Source: a virus. Taken from it: 64,000 nucleotides of DNA. The notes under the pieces were generated by a model. That model did not search any database and was not told where the DNA came from. It saw only the letters and a list, made by a program, of their open reading frames with translations. A program made the position numbers and the translations under genes. Of this stretch, positions 44,630 through 53,978 are shown in pieces (positions within the stretch are counted from its first letter, which is position 1; the number at the start of each line of letters is the position of its first letter). The stretch spans positions 83,375 to 147,374 of IMG/VR virus record IMGVR_UViG_3300027499_000005; one strand, 5' to 3'.

Positions 44630-46891
44630 ATGGCTAAACGAACAGGCAGCACCAGTGGAACAGTTGGGAGCATAGATATAGGCGCTCTCGGGAAAAGTAT
44701 TGCCGAGAATCTTGCTCAAATACAGGAAGCTACCAAACGTGGTGAACAAGCTGGTTCTTTGGCAGAACAGTTCGAACAGCAAAGAGAAGCTTTAGAAGAT
44801 TACAACGAAGAACTAAAAAAGAATAATCTGAACATTGCTGAACGCGGCGCCGCAGAAACCAAGTTAATAGAACTTGAGATGCAACGCCTCAAGACCGAAA
44901 GGGATCTCAACAAAGCAGGTGTTGACACTGGTAGAACTTTAGAAGAGATAAACGAACTCCTTGCCGAGCATAGAAAAAAGCTAAGAGAAGCAAGTGAAGC
45001 TGCTGACTCTTTGTCGAACTCGTTCGAACTTGGAAGTCAGATCGGTTCTACATTTGGTAACGCAATCGGCGTTACAGATAATAAGTTAGAGGATTTTGTA
45101 GGTAGTCTTGCAAAGGGCAAGATTTCTATGAAAGGATTTACCTCTGGTATAAAATCCTCACTCAATCCTATAAAGATAGCTACATCATTGCTATCAACAA
45201 TGGGTCAAGAATCTTATAAGTTGATGGTAACTGTCAATACTGTGAATAGTCAGTTTAGAAAAGACTATGGCCAGTTTGGTAATACATTAGCTAAAACAGC
45301 TCTAGCCTCTGAAGAATCGCTGAGAAAATTCAATATAGGCTATGAAGAAACAGCATTAGCAGTAGAATCTCTCAATGTTGGAGTTTCTGATTTTGTCGAT
45401 ATGTCCGCTCAACAGCGAGATAGTTTAGTTCGCGATTCAGCTTTGTTGGCAAAACTCGGCGTATCAAATGAAGAATATGCTGAAACTATTCAATCCATGA
45501 CTAAGGCATTCGGTGATTCTACCGAAGGCGCTCAAGAGAACATGGTAGAAATGCGAAAGTTTGCAACTGCTATTGGTAAAAGTACCAAATCAGTTATGAA
45601 CGATTTCTCTAAAGTTAGAAGTTACCTAGCTCAGTTTGGCAGCAACTATGAAAAGATCTTCCGTAGGATGGAAACGGTTGCTAGAAAGACCGGTGCGTCT
45701 ATCGAAGATCTACAACAAATAGCATTAGGCTTCGATCAGTTTGAAGGTGCAGCCGAATCGGTTGGCAAGTTGAACGCTTTGTTGGGTGGTCCATTCTTGA
45801 ACACTGTTGATATGATCAACACAGAAGATCCTGCCGAAGCAATCATGAAAATCAAAGAAGCTTTCGATGCTTCTGGTAAATCGGTTAACAGCATGACCAG
45901 AAGAGAGTTGCAAGCTTTCGCTACTTCGATACCGGGAATCAATGGTGATGTTGAGAAGTTAAGAACTATTTTTGGACAACTCGATTCCGGCATGTTGGAT
46001 ACAGCAGATTCAATCAATGCTGTCTTAGAAGGTTCTAAAGAAACAACTAAATCTTTAGAAGATGATGCTGACGCATCGATGACCATTGAAGAGCGACAAG
46101 CAGCTATAGCAAAACAAATGGCATTAGCAGCTAGCTCTATGGAAAAAGCAGCCAATGTTATGAGTGAGGCACTAAAAGTAGCTAATGATCAAGGAGCAAA
46201 CTTAAGGAATGTTACTGCCGATGGAACAAAAGCTGCTCTTAAAACAGCACAAACAGCTAAAAGCATTTCTGCTATTCAGAAAGCTGGTGCCGAAGTAGCA
46301 GAAGCAGGGACTGAGGTTGCGGTCAAAGAAGCTGCTAAAGGTGCCGGTAAACTTGCTGGTAAGAGGATCCCAGTAACTGGTGCTTTAGTGGCGGGTGGTA
46401 TGGCACTCAGCAGAGCTTCGGAAGGCGATGTTTTTGGTGCAGGTTTAGAAGGAGTATCGGGTGTTCTTAGTCTTATAGAAGGTCTTGCAGTAACTGGCGT
46501 CGGAGCGCCAATAGCCGCCGCTGCACTTGGTGGTGGAATCGGAATCGATGCTTATCTCGCTAAAAGGGATTACGATAGAGCCATGTCCGCTGGTGGAGCT
46601 ACTTACAAAGATTACCAACAATCTCAAGCCGGTCCCGCAATGGCCGCTGGTGGTATCGTAACAAAACCGGTCACAAATGCCACTATTGGCGAGGCTGGTC
46701 GTGAAGCTATCATTCCACTAGAGAACGGCGCAACTCACTTGGTAGAGCCTCTTACGCTTGCTCTGAAGCAAGCTATGGGTACTGGCGCAGGCAGTTCTCC
46801 AAACATCACATTGAAGGTCGAACTCGGTGGTAGAGAGTTGACAGCTTTCGTTAAGCAAGTCATCGTTGACAATCTAAATCCTTTCAAGTGA
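44630..46891 (+). CDS. tail tape measure protein
   Basis: The 753-residue protein determines tail length. The first 130 residues are coiled coil (EDYNEELKKNNLNIAERG), the centre has long helices, and residues of about 590-650 are hydrophobic, Ala/Gly-rich helices as in tape measures. The C-terminal pattern AAGGIVTKPVTNATIGEAG, REAIIPL is typical of tape measure proteins. At about 0.15 nm per residue it predicts a tail near 110 nm, comparable with T4. It follows the assembly genes and precedes tube-initiator-like genes. Confidence 0.88.
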   Translation: MAKRTGSTSGTVGSIDIGALGKSIAENLAQIQEATKRGEQAGSLAEQFEQQREALEDYNEELKKNNLNIAERGAAETKLIELEMQRLKTERDLNKAGVDTGRTLEEINELLAEHRKKLREASEAADSLSNSFELGSQIGSTFGNAIGVTDNKLEDFVGSLAKGKISMKGFTSGIKSSLNPIKIATSLLSTMGQESYKLMVTVNTVNSQFRKDYGQFGNTLAKTALASEESLRKFNIGYEETALAVESLNVGVSDFVDMSAQQRDSLVRDSALLAKLGVSNEEYAETIQSMTKAFGDSTEGAQENMVEMRKFATAIGKSTKSVMNDFSKVRSYLAQFGSNYEKIFRRMETVARKTGASIEDLQQIALGFDQFEGAAESVGKLNALLGGPFLNTVDMINTEDPAEAIMKIKEAFDASGKSVNSMTRRELQAFATSIPGINGDVEKLRTIFGQLDSGMLDTADSINAVLEGSKETTKSLEDDADASMTIEERQAAIAKQMALAASSMEKAANVMSEALKVANDQGANLRNVTADGTKAALKTAQTAKSISAIQKAGAEVAEAGTEVAVKEAAKGAGKLAGKRIPVTGALVAGGMALSRASEGDVFGAGLEGVSGVLSLIEGLAVTGVGAPIAAAALGGGIGIDAYLAKRDYDRAMSAGGATYKDYQQSQAGPAMAAGGIVTKPVTNATIGEAGREAIIPLENGATHLVEPLTLALKQAMGTGAGSSPNITLKVELGGRELTAFVKQVIVDNLNPFK

Positions 46892-46902
46892 TGGAGTGAT
46901 TT

Positions 46903-47928
46903 ATGACAAAAGGTAGCTACGATAGCGGCCCATTGGTCGCGTATGTTAAGCAAAAAGATTATGTCATCCACATCAGTCATGTGCCAACTGATAAGACGGT
47001 ATCATTTCCAGCATTCTTGACTGCTTTCGAAGATAAGTTTAGTTCAGATTGGAATACAACATCTGTGTTTGGACGGATGGATCCTATCTACACATTCCAG
47101 CAAACCAGCAGAACAATATCGTTAACTGTTGACGTTCCAAGCGCAGACGAGAATGAAGCAAAACAAAATCTAAGCAATGTTAGAGAACTTACTAAGTTCT
47201 TATATCCAACTTATCAAAACAACTATAACGCAACAACGATTTCCAAGGCTCCATTGGTGAGGATCAAGTTTGCCAATCTCATTGGTACAAATATAGATGG
47301 TCTTGGTCCTAGAGGATTGTTGGGAAAGCTTAATGGTGCTGGCGTTACTCCCAATAATGACGCTGGGTATTTTGACCCCGGCCAAATGTTGTATCCTAAA
47401 GTGTTGACATTAAATCTAACTTTTGATGTTATTCACGAAAGAAATCCCGGTGAATGGGACCAAGTTGTGCAGAAAGTCATTAAAGAAGAAGAAAAGAAAG
47501 TATCTCCTGCCGATACCGCAAAACAAACCGCTACTGCCGTTCAGCCAACAACAACTTCTACGGTTCCGGCTGGTTCTAAGAACGGTTCTGCTACTTCTGG
47601 ACTTGCTGTTGCAAATACGACTGTCAGTAAACCAGAGGTTCCTCTAGAGGCATCTATTCCAAATGTTGCTACCGCTCCAAGCCCAACACCTGTAACTGAA
47701 GTAACATTTGACGAACCAACACAGATTATTGGTCGTCCTCTCGATACAGAATCGGTACCAGCAGGAACTTCAGCGTCTACTAGGATTGTAGATGAAGAGG
47801 AACAAAGTCCCGATCTAAGCTTCCTTGATGAAGAAGAGATTCCTCCAAACGCAAGACAGCCGGGAGATAGCTATAGTGTTCAGGACATTTTAAGTGGTAA
47901 AAACCCACAAGGCTCTGGAGGTTACTAA
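46903..47928 (+). CDS. baseplate tube-initiator-like protein, paralog A
   Basis: The 341-residue product shares its N-terminal 190 residues with the next gene: VTFT/HISHVPT, VSFPAFLTAFEDKFSSDW, YGRMDPIYTFQQTSRTISL, a PSADE motif, FLYPTYQ, PLVRIKFANLIG, and a closing strand LTFDVIHE. Position after the tape measure matches the T4 gp48/gp54-type proteins that start tube growth on the baseplate. The C-terminal 130 residues are Thr/Pro/Ser-rich and disordered. The ATG follows GGAG. The tube-initiator role is inferred. Confidence 0.6.
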   Translation: MTKGSYDSGPLVAYVKQKDYVIHISHVPTDKTVSFPAFLTAFEDKFSSDWNTTSVFGRMDPIYTFQQTSRTISLTVDVPSADENEAKQNLSNVRELTKFLYPTYQNNYNATTISKAPLVRIKFANLIGTNIDGLGPRGLLGKLNGAGVTPNNDAGYFDPGQMLYPKVLTLNLTFDVIHERNPGEWDQVVQKVIKEEEKKVSPADTAKQTATAVQPTTTSTVPAGSKNGSATSGLAVANTTVSKPEVPLEASIPNVATAPSPTPVTEVTFDEPTQIIGRPLDTESVPAGTSASTRIVDEEEQSPDLSFLDEEEIPPNARQPGDSYSVQDILSGKNPQGSGGY

Positions 47929-48845
47929 TGTACATCGATGCTCCAATAAAGACCTACTCTAGCGAGAAAGGATACAGTATCACTTTTACACATGTCCCAA
48001 CCGGAAAACAAGTAAGTTTTGCTGCGTTTCTTACTTCATTTGATGATTCATATAGTTCCAACTGGAGTCCTGATAAGATTTATGGTAGAACTGATCCTAT
48101 CTACATGTTTCAACAGACAACTAGAACAATAAGCTTTTCGATTGATATTCCTAGTGCCGACGAAACAGAGGGAGAGTTTAACTTAGCTTCCGTTAGGAAC
48201 CTAACAAGATTTCTATATCCAGCATATCAGCTAGTAGATGGTAGGGCTAACATTATAGATGATAGTCCACTCATTAGAATCAAGTTTGCAAATCTGATAG
48301 GTAAAGGGCCAGACGGGATCGGAAGCGGTAATCTTTTGGGAAGAATATCTACCGTTTCTGTCTCACCTGTAATAGACGCTGGTTTCTTCGATCCATTCCA
48401 AGTACTCTATCCTAAAGTTCTAAATCTATCTATTTCCTTCGATGTTATCCACGAAGAAAGTCCAACGAAGTTTCCTGTTGAGGGTAGTCCTGTTAATCCC
48501 TACGCAGAAGATAAAACCGGAAATACAGGCTCCACAATCAACACTATTAATGACACAGCAACCTCGACCATCTCAAATGGTTCTGAAGACCGAAATACAG
48601 CTAGCGGCTTGGAGAATAACAATACAAATGCTATGTCAAATGAGGAGTTCGAAAGATTGAAAGCGTCTGGAGCAACAATATATCTTAAAGACGGATTTGT
48701 AATCGATACTGATAAAACAAGAGCTAAAGCCGCAGAACTAGAAAAACTTAAAAATAGTACCAATGAAGCTGACGATTCAAGAGAGGTATCCTCTGAGGAT
48801 GAGCAGCTTGACGAACAACAAGTTCTTAGATCAGCAACTAAATAA
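47928..48845 (+). CDS. baseplate tube-initiator-like protein, paralog B
   Basis: The 305-residue product is a clear paralog of the upstream gene over its first 190 residues (FTHVPTGKQVSFAAFLTSF, YGRTDPIYMFQQTTRTISF, PSADE, PLIRIKFANLIG, ISFDVIHEES). Its C-terminal part differs: Asn/Thr/Glu-rich and probably disordered. The start overlaps the previous stop as TAATG. Two related copies in tandem match the T4 situation, where related proteins form successive rings between the hub and the tube. Confidence 0.6.
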   Translation: MYIDAPIKTYSSEKGYSITFTHVPTGKQVSFAAFLTSFDDSYSSNWSPDKIYGRTDPIYMFQQTTRTISFSIDIPSADETEGEFNLASVRNLTRFLYPAYQLVDGRANIIDDSPLIRIKFANLIGKGPDGIGSGNLLGRISTVSVSPVIDAGFFDPFQVLYPKVLNLSISFDVIHEESPTKFPVEGSPVNPYAEDKTGNTGSTINTINDTATSTISNGSEDRNTASGLENNNTNAMSNEEFERLKASGATIYLKDGFVIDTDKTRAKAAELEKLKNSTNEADDSREVSSEDEQLDEQQVLRSATK

Positions 48846-48862
48846 TATAGTAGGAGCAAGAT

Positions 48863-49204
48863 ATGTCACGTTACGACGGTAGAACAGTAGCAAGAAATCA
48901 GGAAATAACATATTCTGATATCCTGCAATCAAAAGATCTTAAATACATAGATCAATACCTAACTCCAACTATACCACCTGTTGGGTTCGAAGACGGCTTG
49001 ACTCTCACAAGAGTTCAGCATGTTTGGACACAAGGTGATAGATTGTGGAAGCTATCCGAAAAGTATTATGGTGATCCAAGCTACTGGTGGCTTATTGCTT
49101 GGTACAACCAGAAGCCTACTGAGAGTCATTTCCTGTTGGGTGATGTTGTGATAATCCCTACTCCATTTGAAAGAGTCCTAGCGGCGTACAACAGGGCAAG
49201 ATAA
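48863..49204 (+). CDS. LysM-type baseplate protein (gp53-like)
   Basis: The 113-residue protein has a LysM-like fold signature: LTRVQHVWTQGDRLWKLSEKYYGDPSYWWLIAWYN split over residues 48-82, then a GDVVIIPTP ending motif. In T4, gp53 carries such a domain and links baseplate wedges; short LysM proteins also bind tail hub components. The ATG follows GTAGGAG. The end overlaps the next gene as TAATG. It probably acts inside the virion and not on peptidoglycan. Confidence 0.75.
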   Translation: MSRYDGRTVARNQEITYSDILQSKDLKYIDQYLTPTIPPVGFEDGLTLTRVQHVWTQGDRLWKLSEKYYGDPSYWWLIAWYNQKPTESHFLLGDVVIIPTPFERVLAAYNRAR

Positions 49205-51639
49205 TGACTGATCCATTGCTAGATCCATATCCAACTAGTCCGGTAACGCCAACTAGAGAAACACTCAAGCTTGCTACATTTGATGAGCAGGCGTTTTTGA
49301 TTCATAATCTTCGTAAGTTAGCTGAGTTGCATAACAAAAGGCACGAAGAAGAAACAGCTTATGAAAAGTTAGATCTTCTCAAAGGACCAAATGTTGCGCT
49401 GCTTAATAGGCTTTTGAACGCTGACTACTTCAGAAAAGAAGCTTTATTGAATCTTACTCCTGCACAAACATCTGAACTTGTACCACAGATAAGAATATTC
49501 AAACAAAAGTATGCACCAAATCAAGACGTACAAGAAGAAGTAGAGTTTATATTTCCTGCTTATCTTGATACTAGCCAAGTATTAGACGATATAGGCCGCG
49601 GCGGCTATGGCATACAGTCTTTTGAGATTGAATCACAAGGTACAACTTTCTATACTGCTGATAAGCAGTTTACCGCTAGAATGGTTCTATACTTTCAATC
49701 ATTTGATCAGTTTGTAAAGTCTCGTGGTAAATACAGTTTCTTAGATCTTATTGTGCATCCACCCGCGATATCTGGAGATGTTAAATCAGTTAGCGCACCG
49801 GATGCAACAGCCAAATCAAATGGTCGGCCTTCTATCATATCTGATCCATATCTGTTCAGGATCAGAGCAGAAGTTGGATGGTCAATCGGGCAAATAACTG
49901 CCAACTCTGCATTTGATAAGAAAACTGATGCTGCCACTATCTCAGCTATTCAAAGATCTAAGATTTCATTCTTCCTTTACTTGGTTGATCACGATATTAA
50001 CATAAACGAAGATGGTACTTTAACTTTGAGCATTAACTACATCGGTGCTTTTGACGTTATTGGTCGCGACGTTAGATCTGGTATCATATTAACTGGAGAG
50101 CAGAAAGATGCTCTTGATGCAATATCAAAACAGATTGCTGCCGAGGCTGAGAAAGGTGAAGCGGGTAAAGCACAGATAGAAAGACTAAGAGGAAATCTGC
50201 AACTTTTGCAAACTACTCTTTCTAAAGATGCAATGGAATCGATTATCAAAGAACTAATGGAACCACCGGGGTCTGGTACTAGACGTAGTAAAGTCTATCA
50301 AACAGTTCTTTCTAGAGCCGCTGTTGATCAGTTTGCGTACTTTGGTGGTAGGCTTGACAACGCAACCAGTAATAGCACTACTACAGGAGCAGATCCGGCA
50401 GCTTATGGACAATCAGATCCTGCGACCGGTCAAACAATAGAGTCTATCACACCGATTGACTTTTGTTCTCTTCCTTGGGCGGTAGAAGAAGTCATAGACG
50501 GTGAGATAAGTTATCCTTGTTTCACACCTATTCAGGCTCCGAACGAAACTCTTACGATTGAAGAGTTCAAAGCTAATCCTATCGTGAAGGATGCTGAAGG
50601 TCGCGAGTACTTTAACTTATCATGGTTTTACCTTGGTGATTTGTTAGAGGTTCTGATGCTTAGAGCTTTCAACCCTAAGACTTCTGACGCCGACACTCTC
50701 ATAAGGAAGTTCGGTGGCGAGTTCTCAAAAAGAGTCAAACTTATTCTAAGTGATATTGAAGTTATAGATTATTGTACAGGTGATCCAATAAGATTAAATC
50801 TTGCACACGTTCCTATATCTCTACGAAAGTTTACGATCTTCTTCTATAACAAGATTGTGACCACTAGGAATCTAGACTATACCATCGATGATTTTATTAG
50901 AGATATGTTAAATGATCTAGTAAAGGACGTATTCCTAGATCGCTCATATATTGCCAATAGATCATTGAAGCAGAATGTTAACTTAAAGTATATCAATCTT
51001 GCTGTTTATTCTAATACTCCAAAGGTAGATTTACTTACACCTTCTGGGGATACAGTTAAGGTTGATTCGATTGGGGCAAGTAAGTTCTTGAAATCTAACT
51101 CTATTGGCTCTAATCCAAATAACTACTTCTTCTACTTGATGATATACCAAGACACATATGATCCTTCCGTTCTGAGGGGTCAATATGAATCTGATAGATC
51201 AAGAGGTATTGCTCATATTTATATGGGTAGAGATAGAGGTATCGTTAAGAAAGTATCTTTTAAGAAAACACCATTACCATACAAGAGAGAAGAAAGGATA
51301 GCAGCACAGGGGAAATCATTCGATCCGGTCCTGCAACTAGCATCTTTGTACAATGTAGATATGGAAACATATGGTAATACTTTATTTTTAGCTGGTACAT
51401 ATTTCTATTTGATACCAACTGGAATGGGTTCTGGTTTGGGGCTTCCAAATCAAGATCGTTCTTATGCAAACATTATGGGTCTTGGTGGATATTATTTCGT
51501 CAACAAGATAACGTGGTCTGTGGAGTCGGGCAAATATATTACAAACATTTCTGGTATTCATCAAGCTACTGGCGCTCCAAGCTCAACTCCAAACAAAGAA
51601 CTGTATGCCAGAGGAAAAGGCATAGGAATAACTGACTGA
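49204..51639 (+). CDS. large baseplate hub/wedge protein candidate
   Basis: The 811-residue product begins with a helical region (about 15-110), then a strand-rich domain (IQSFEIESQGTTFYTADKQF, here across 140-160) and ends with LGLPNQDRSYANIMGLGGYYFV and a VNKITWSVESG strand, a C-terminal pattern I know from phage baseplate/hub proteins. Residues of about 370-410 are a Thr/Asn/Gly linker. It is translationally coupled to the LysM gene. No lysozyme motif is seen. The exact baseplate role is inferred from the order tape measure, tube initiators, LysM, this gene. Confidence 0.55.
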   Translation: MTDPLLDPYPTSPVTPTRETLKLATFDEQAFLIHNLRKLAELHNKRHEEETAYEKLDLLKGPNVALLNRLLNADYFRKEALLNLTPAQTSELVPQIRIFKQKYAPNQDVQEEVEFIFPAYLDTSQVLDDIGRGGYGIQSFEIESQGTTFYTADKQFTARMVLYFQSFDQFVKSRGKYSFLDLIVHPPAISGDVKSVSAPDATAKSNGRPSIISDPYLFRIRAEVGWSIGQITANSAFDKKTDAATISAIQRSKISFFLYLVDHDININEDGTLTLSINYIGAFDVIGRDVRSGIILTGEQKDALDAISKQIAAEAEKGEAGKAQIERLRGNLQLLQTTLSKDAMESIIKELMEPPGSGTRRSKVYQTVLSRAAVDQFAYFGGRLDNATSNSTTTGADPAAYGQSDPATGQTIESITPIDFCSLPWAVEEVIDGEISYPCFTPIQAPNETLTIEEFKANPIVKDAEGREYFNLSWFYLGDLLEVLMLRAFNPKTSDADTLIRKFGGEFSKRVKLILSDIEVIDYCTGDPIRLNLAHVPISLRKFTIFFYNKIVTTRNLDYTIDDFIRDMLNDLVKDVFLDRSYIANRSLKQNVNLKYINLAVYSNTPKVDLLTPSGDTVKVDSIGASKFLKSNSIGSNPNNYFFYLMIYQDTYDPSVLRGQYESDRSRGIAHIYMGRDRGIVKKVSFKKTPLPYKREERIAAQGKSFDPVLQLASLYNVDMETYGNTLFLAGTYFYLIPTGMGSGLGLPNQDRSYANIMGLGGYYFVNKITWSVESGKYITNISGIHQATGAPSSTPNKELYARGKGIGITD

Positions 51640-51653
51640 CAAGGAGGTTCTAG

Positions 51654-53036
51654 ATGCAGTATGATATTTTTTCAAACGATTCTTCTGATTCGGCCAATAA
51701 AGAACTATTAGCTAGAACTTTCAAGGGCAATAACTCTCTTGGAGCTAAAGATGCTTTTCAAGCAAAACAAAAGTATAATGCAGATGCTTATGCTACAACA
51801 GGCCCAAGTCCAGTAACAACGACGAATCCTACGACCGTGATCACACACGATCAGGACGAGATTCAGTTAGAAGGTGTTTTTAGTATTTTTAACGATACAA
51901 GACTTCCTCTATATGGGACAGTTGACAAGGATGTAATACCATTAAGACCAAAGAAACAATATCTTTCGTTTTATTTGGAGAACAATGGCGGTTTTACAGC
52001 ATTAGACTTTGTTGTTAACTCCTTCATCAATATGAGAAAAGCATATTCACGCGGCATGTTCGAAGGCAAAGGAATAGCAAACGGCTTTTTGCTTTCAAAC
52101 TTAGATGTGAAGAAATCAATGGACGATGGTAGTCGTGCTTTAGAATCGAATCTTGATTCAATCATAAAGCAGTTTATTAGTTATTCTAGACAAGATAGCA
52201 CAAATAGAAAAAAGGTAATAACTCCTGAACATTTCCTAAACTACTTCGCAAACTATATTCTACTATATTCTCGAAAGGGATTTGTAAACTATTCGTCAAT
52301 GGTTCTAACCGATAAGTTCGATATCAACTATAACGGTCTTTGTTTGGATATTGCTAATGTTGCTTATGATTCCGATAAAGATAAGGTCAAGAGTATTATA
52401 CTTGATCCCAACTTTAGCTATTATAGAGACACAGCACTTTCTTTTGGATTTGTTATAGCGAAAGAATACCCTTTCAAGTTGATTGCTAATCTTAACTCTT
52501 CGCGAATGAGAGACAACATTTGTTCGTGTGGCATTTCGTATCTCAATGGTCTTGAACTTAAGACTGCTGATGAGGTAGTGGATTTCTATTATGAGCCAGC
52601 TTATTTGGCTGATTTTAGTACTATGAGAAATCTTTTTGATTTAGCATACAATACTTTCTTAAACACATTTAGGTTTGAAAATGTTGCTACATATTATGAT
52701 GGTTCTTTACATACTAAAAGAGTTTATAGATATGCCAGCCAATCACAACTAATACAACAACTACTAAATGATCATTTATTATTATCTCTATATATCAGAA
52801 CTAAAAATAATGAAATGAGATTAGGATTCACTGAGAAGTCGTTGAATAGATTTGAAATAACATCTAAGTTTATTTATGACAAGTATGGTATCGAAGAAGC
52901 TCTGAAATATATTAATCAGAAGTTGAGATTGGCTATAGAAGTTATCCGACTTGATAAAAAAGGATTTACAAACATTGAGAGTTTTTCTAATGAAGAAGCA
53001 CTTGCACTTATTAGACTAACACGTTATGATTACTGA
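51654..53036 (+). CDS. tail/baseplate-cluster protein of unknown function
   Basis: The 460-residue product starts behind an excellent AAGGAGG. The N-terminal 70 residues are flexible and Thr/Asn-rich; the rest is helical and rich in Tyr, Phe, Asn and Lys (KSIILDPNFSYYRDTALSFG). The second half is notably AT-rich compared with the neighbouring genes. A Cys pair (NICSCG) is present near 285. I do not recognise a family. Its place between baseplate and amidase genes suggests a virion role. Confidence 0.55.
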   Translation: MQYDIFSNDSSDSANKELLARTFKGNNSLGAKDAFQAKQKYNADAYATTGPSPVTTTNPTTVITHDQDEIQLEGVFSIFNDTRLPLYGTVDKDVIPLRPKKQYLSFYLENNGGFTALDFVVNSFINMRKAYSRGMFEGKGIANGFLLSNLDVKKSMDDGSRALESNLDSIIKQFISYSRQDSTNRKKVITPEHFLNYFANYILLYSRKGFVNYSSMVLTDKFDINYNGLCLDIANVAYDSDKDKVKSIILDPNFSYYRDTALSFGFVIAKEYPFKLIANLNSSRMRDNICSCGISYLNGLELKTADEVVDFYYEPAYLADFSTMRNLFDLAYNTFLNTFRFENVATYYDGSLHTKRVYRYASQSQLIQQLLNDHLLLSLYIRTKNNEMRLGFTEKSLNRFEITSKFIYDKYGIEEALKYINQKLRLAIEVIRLDKKGFTNIESFSNEEALALIRLTRYDY

Positions 53037-53047
53037 GGAGCAAATAA

Positions 53048-53920
53048 ATGTCAAAAGCACTACAATATAACTTGGACGAATCGAAGAGAATCGGCTGGAA
53101 CGCTTCAATATTGGGTTTGTCAAAAATCGATGAAACTTTCGTTGAGGCCGTCAAAACATTCCAGCGTAAGTATAACCTGTCTGCTGATGGTATGTTGGGG
53201 CCTAATACATATCGTAGGATTATTCTAGAAAAGGATGATGCCGATGATGTGAAACCAAGCATCCCGACTTGGAGTGGCAGCAGCATTATCTGCAATGGAA
53301 AGGAAGTACCTCTCAAATCTGGCAAAGCAATAACTTGGAAGGACAAAGGTGGATTTGTCTTGACTAAGGGCTTCGTCAAGAAGACAACTAGAACTCCTTC
53401 ATTATTTGTAACACATTGGGATGTTTGCTTGTCAGCAGCTAGTTGCTATAATGTTTTGAAGGATCGCGGGTTGTCGGTTCACTTCTCTATCGACAATGAC
53501 GGTACAATCTATCAGTATCTTGATACAGCGAATATTGCTTGGCACGCCTCACCAGCCAACGAGGTTTCTATTGGGGTCGAAGTATCGAATGCTTTCTACA
53601 CAAAGCATCAAGATTGGTATATCAGAAATGGCTTCGGTCCAAGACCGCTTACCAAAGCAGTAAAGGGACACGGTGGTATGATCGACAGCCACTTAGACTT
53701 TTATGATGCTCAGTATGAGGCTTTAGCTTCACTTTGGGAGGCGGTTCACCGCGCACATGGCATTCCGCTACAGTTACCAGACAGATTCGACAGAACCATC
53801 GATTGGAGCGATTTCAAGGGGTTCGTAAACCACTTCCACATAACCGATAGGAAGATCGATTGTTTCGGCATGGATCATGGTCGAGTCCTCGCCCGCGCAA
53901 TCCAGTTGTCGAACTCTTGA
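53048..53920 (+). CDS. N-acetylmuramoyl-L-alanine amidase with peptidoglycan-binding domain
   Basis: The 290-residue enzyme cuts the amide bond between muramic acid and the stem peptide. Residues 30-60 are a peptidoglycan-binding repeat (VKTFQRKYNLSADGMLGPNT, split near 35-54). From about 115 follows an Amidase_2 domain: zinc His in VTHWD, VHFSIDNDGTIYQYLD, NIAWHAS, IGVEVSNA, and the second ligands in NHFHITDRKIDC. It is either the endolysin or a tail-associated enzyme; no signal peptide is present, so a holin-dependent endolysin is reasonable. The ATG follows GAGGAG. Confidence 0.88.
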   Translation: MSKALQYNLDESKRIGWNASILGLSKIDETFVEAVKTFQRKYNLSADGMLGPNTYRRIILEKDDADDVKPSIPTWSGSSIICNGKEVPLKSGKAITWKDKGGFVLTKGFVKKTTRTPSLFVTHWDVCLSAASCYNVLKDRGLSVHFSIDNDGTIYQYLDTANIAWHASPANEVSIGVEVSNAFYTKHQDWYIRNGFGPRPLTKAVKGHGGMIDSHLDFYDAQYEALASLWEAVHRAHGIPLQLPDRFDRTIDWSDFKGFVNHFHITDRKIDCFGMDHGRVLARAIQLSNS

Positions 53921-53932
53921 CACCTATTTGAC

Positions 53933-53961
53933 TTGACGGCCCTGCGGTACGGTGATACATT
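53933..53961 (+). promoter_or_regulatory. sigma70-type early promoter for polymerase
   Basis: TTGACG (53933-53938) and TACATT (53956-53961) are 17 bases apart. The overlapping TTTGACTTGAC is shared with the promoter at 20822. The predicted start of transcription falls near 53968, inside the hairpin right arm. Confidence 0.6.
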
Positions 53962-53977
53962 CATTGTACGAGGGCCG
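53937..53977 (+). promoter_or_regulatory. hairpin over polymerase RBS with promoter -10 in loop
   Basis: CGGCCCT (53937-53943) pairs with AGGGCCG (53971-53977), and inside it GTAC (53947-53950) with GTAC (53966-53969). The loop contains the promoter -10; the right arm contains the GAGGG ribosome binding site (53970-53974) of the ATG at 53979. Read-through RNA would fold and hide the site; locally started RNA would lack the left arm. Confidence 0.6.
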
Positions 53978-53978
53978 A

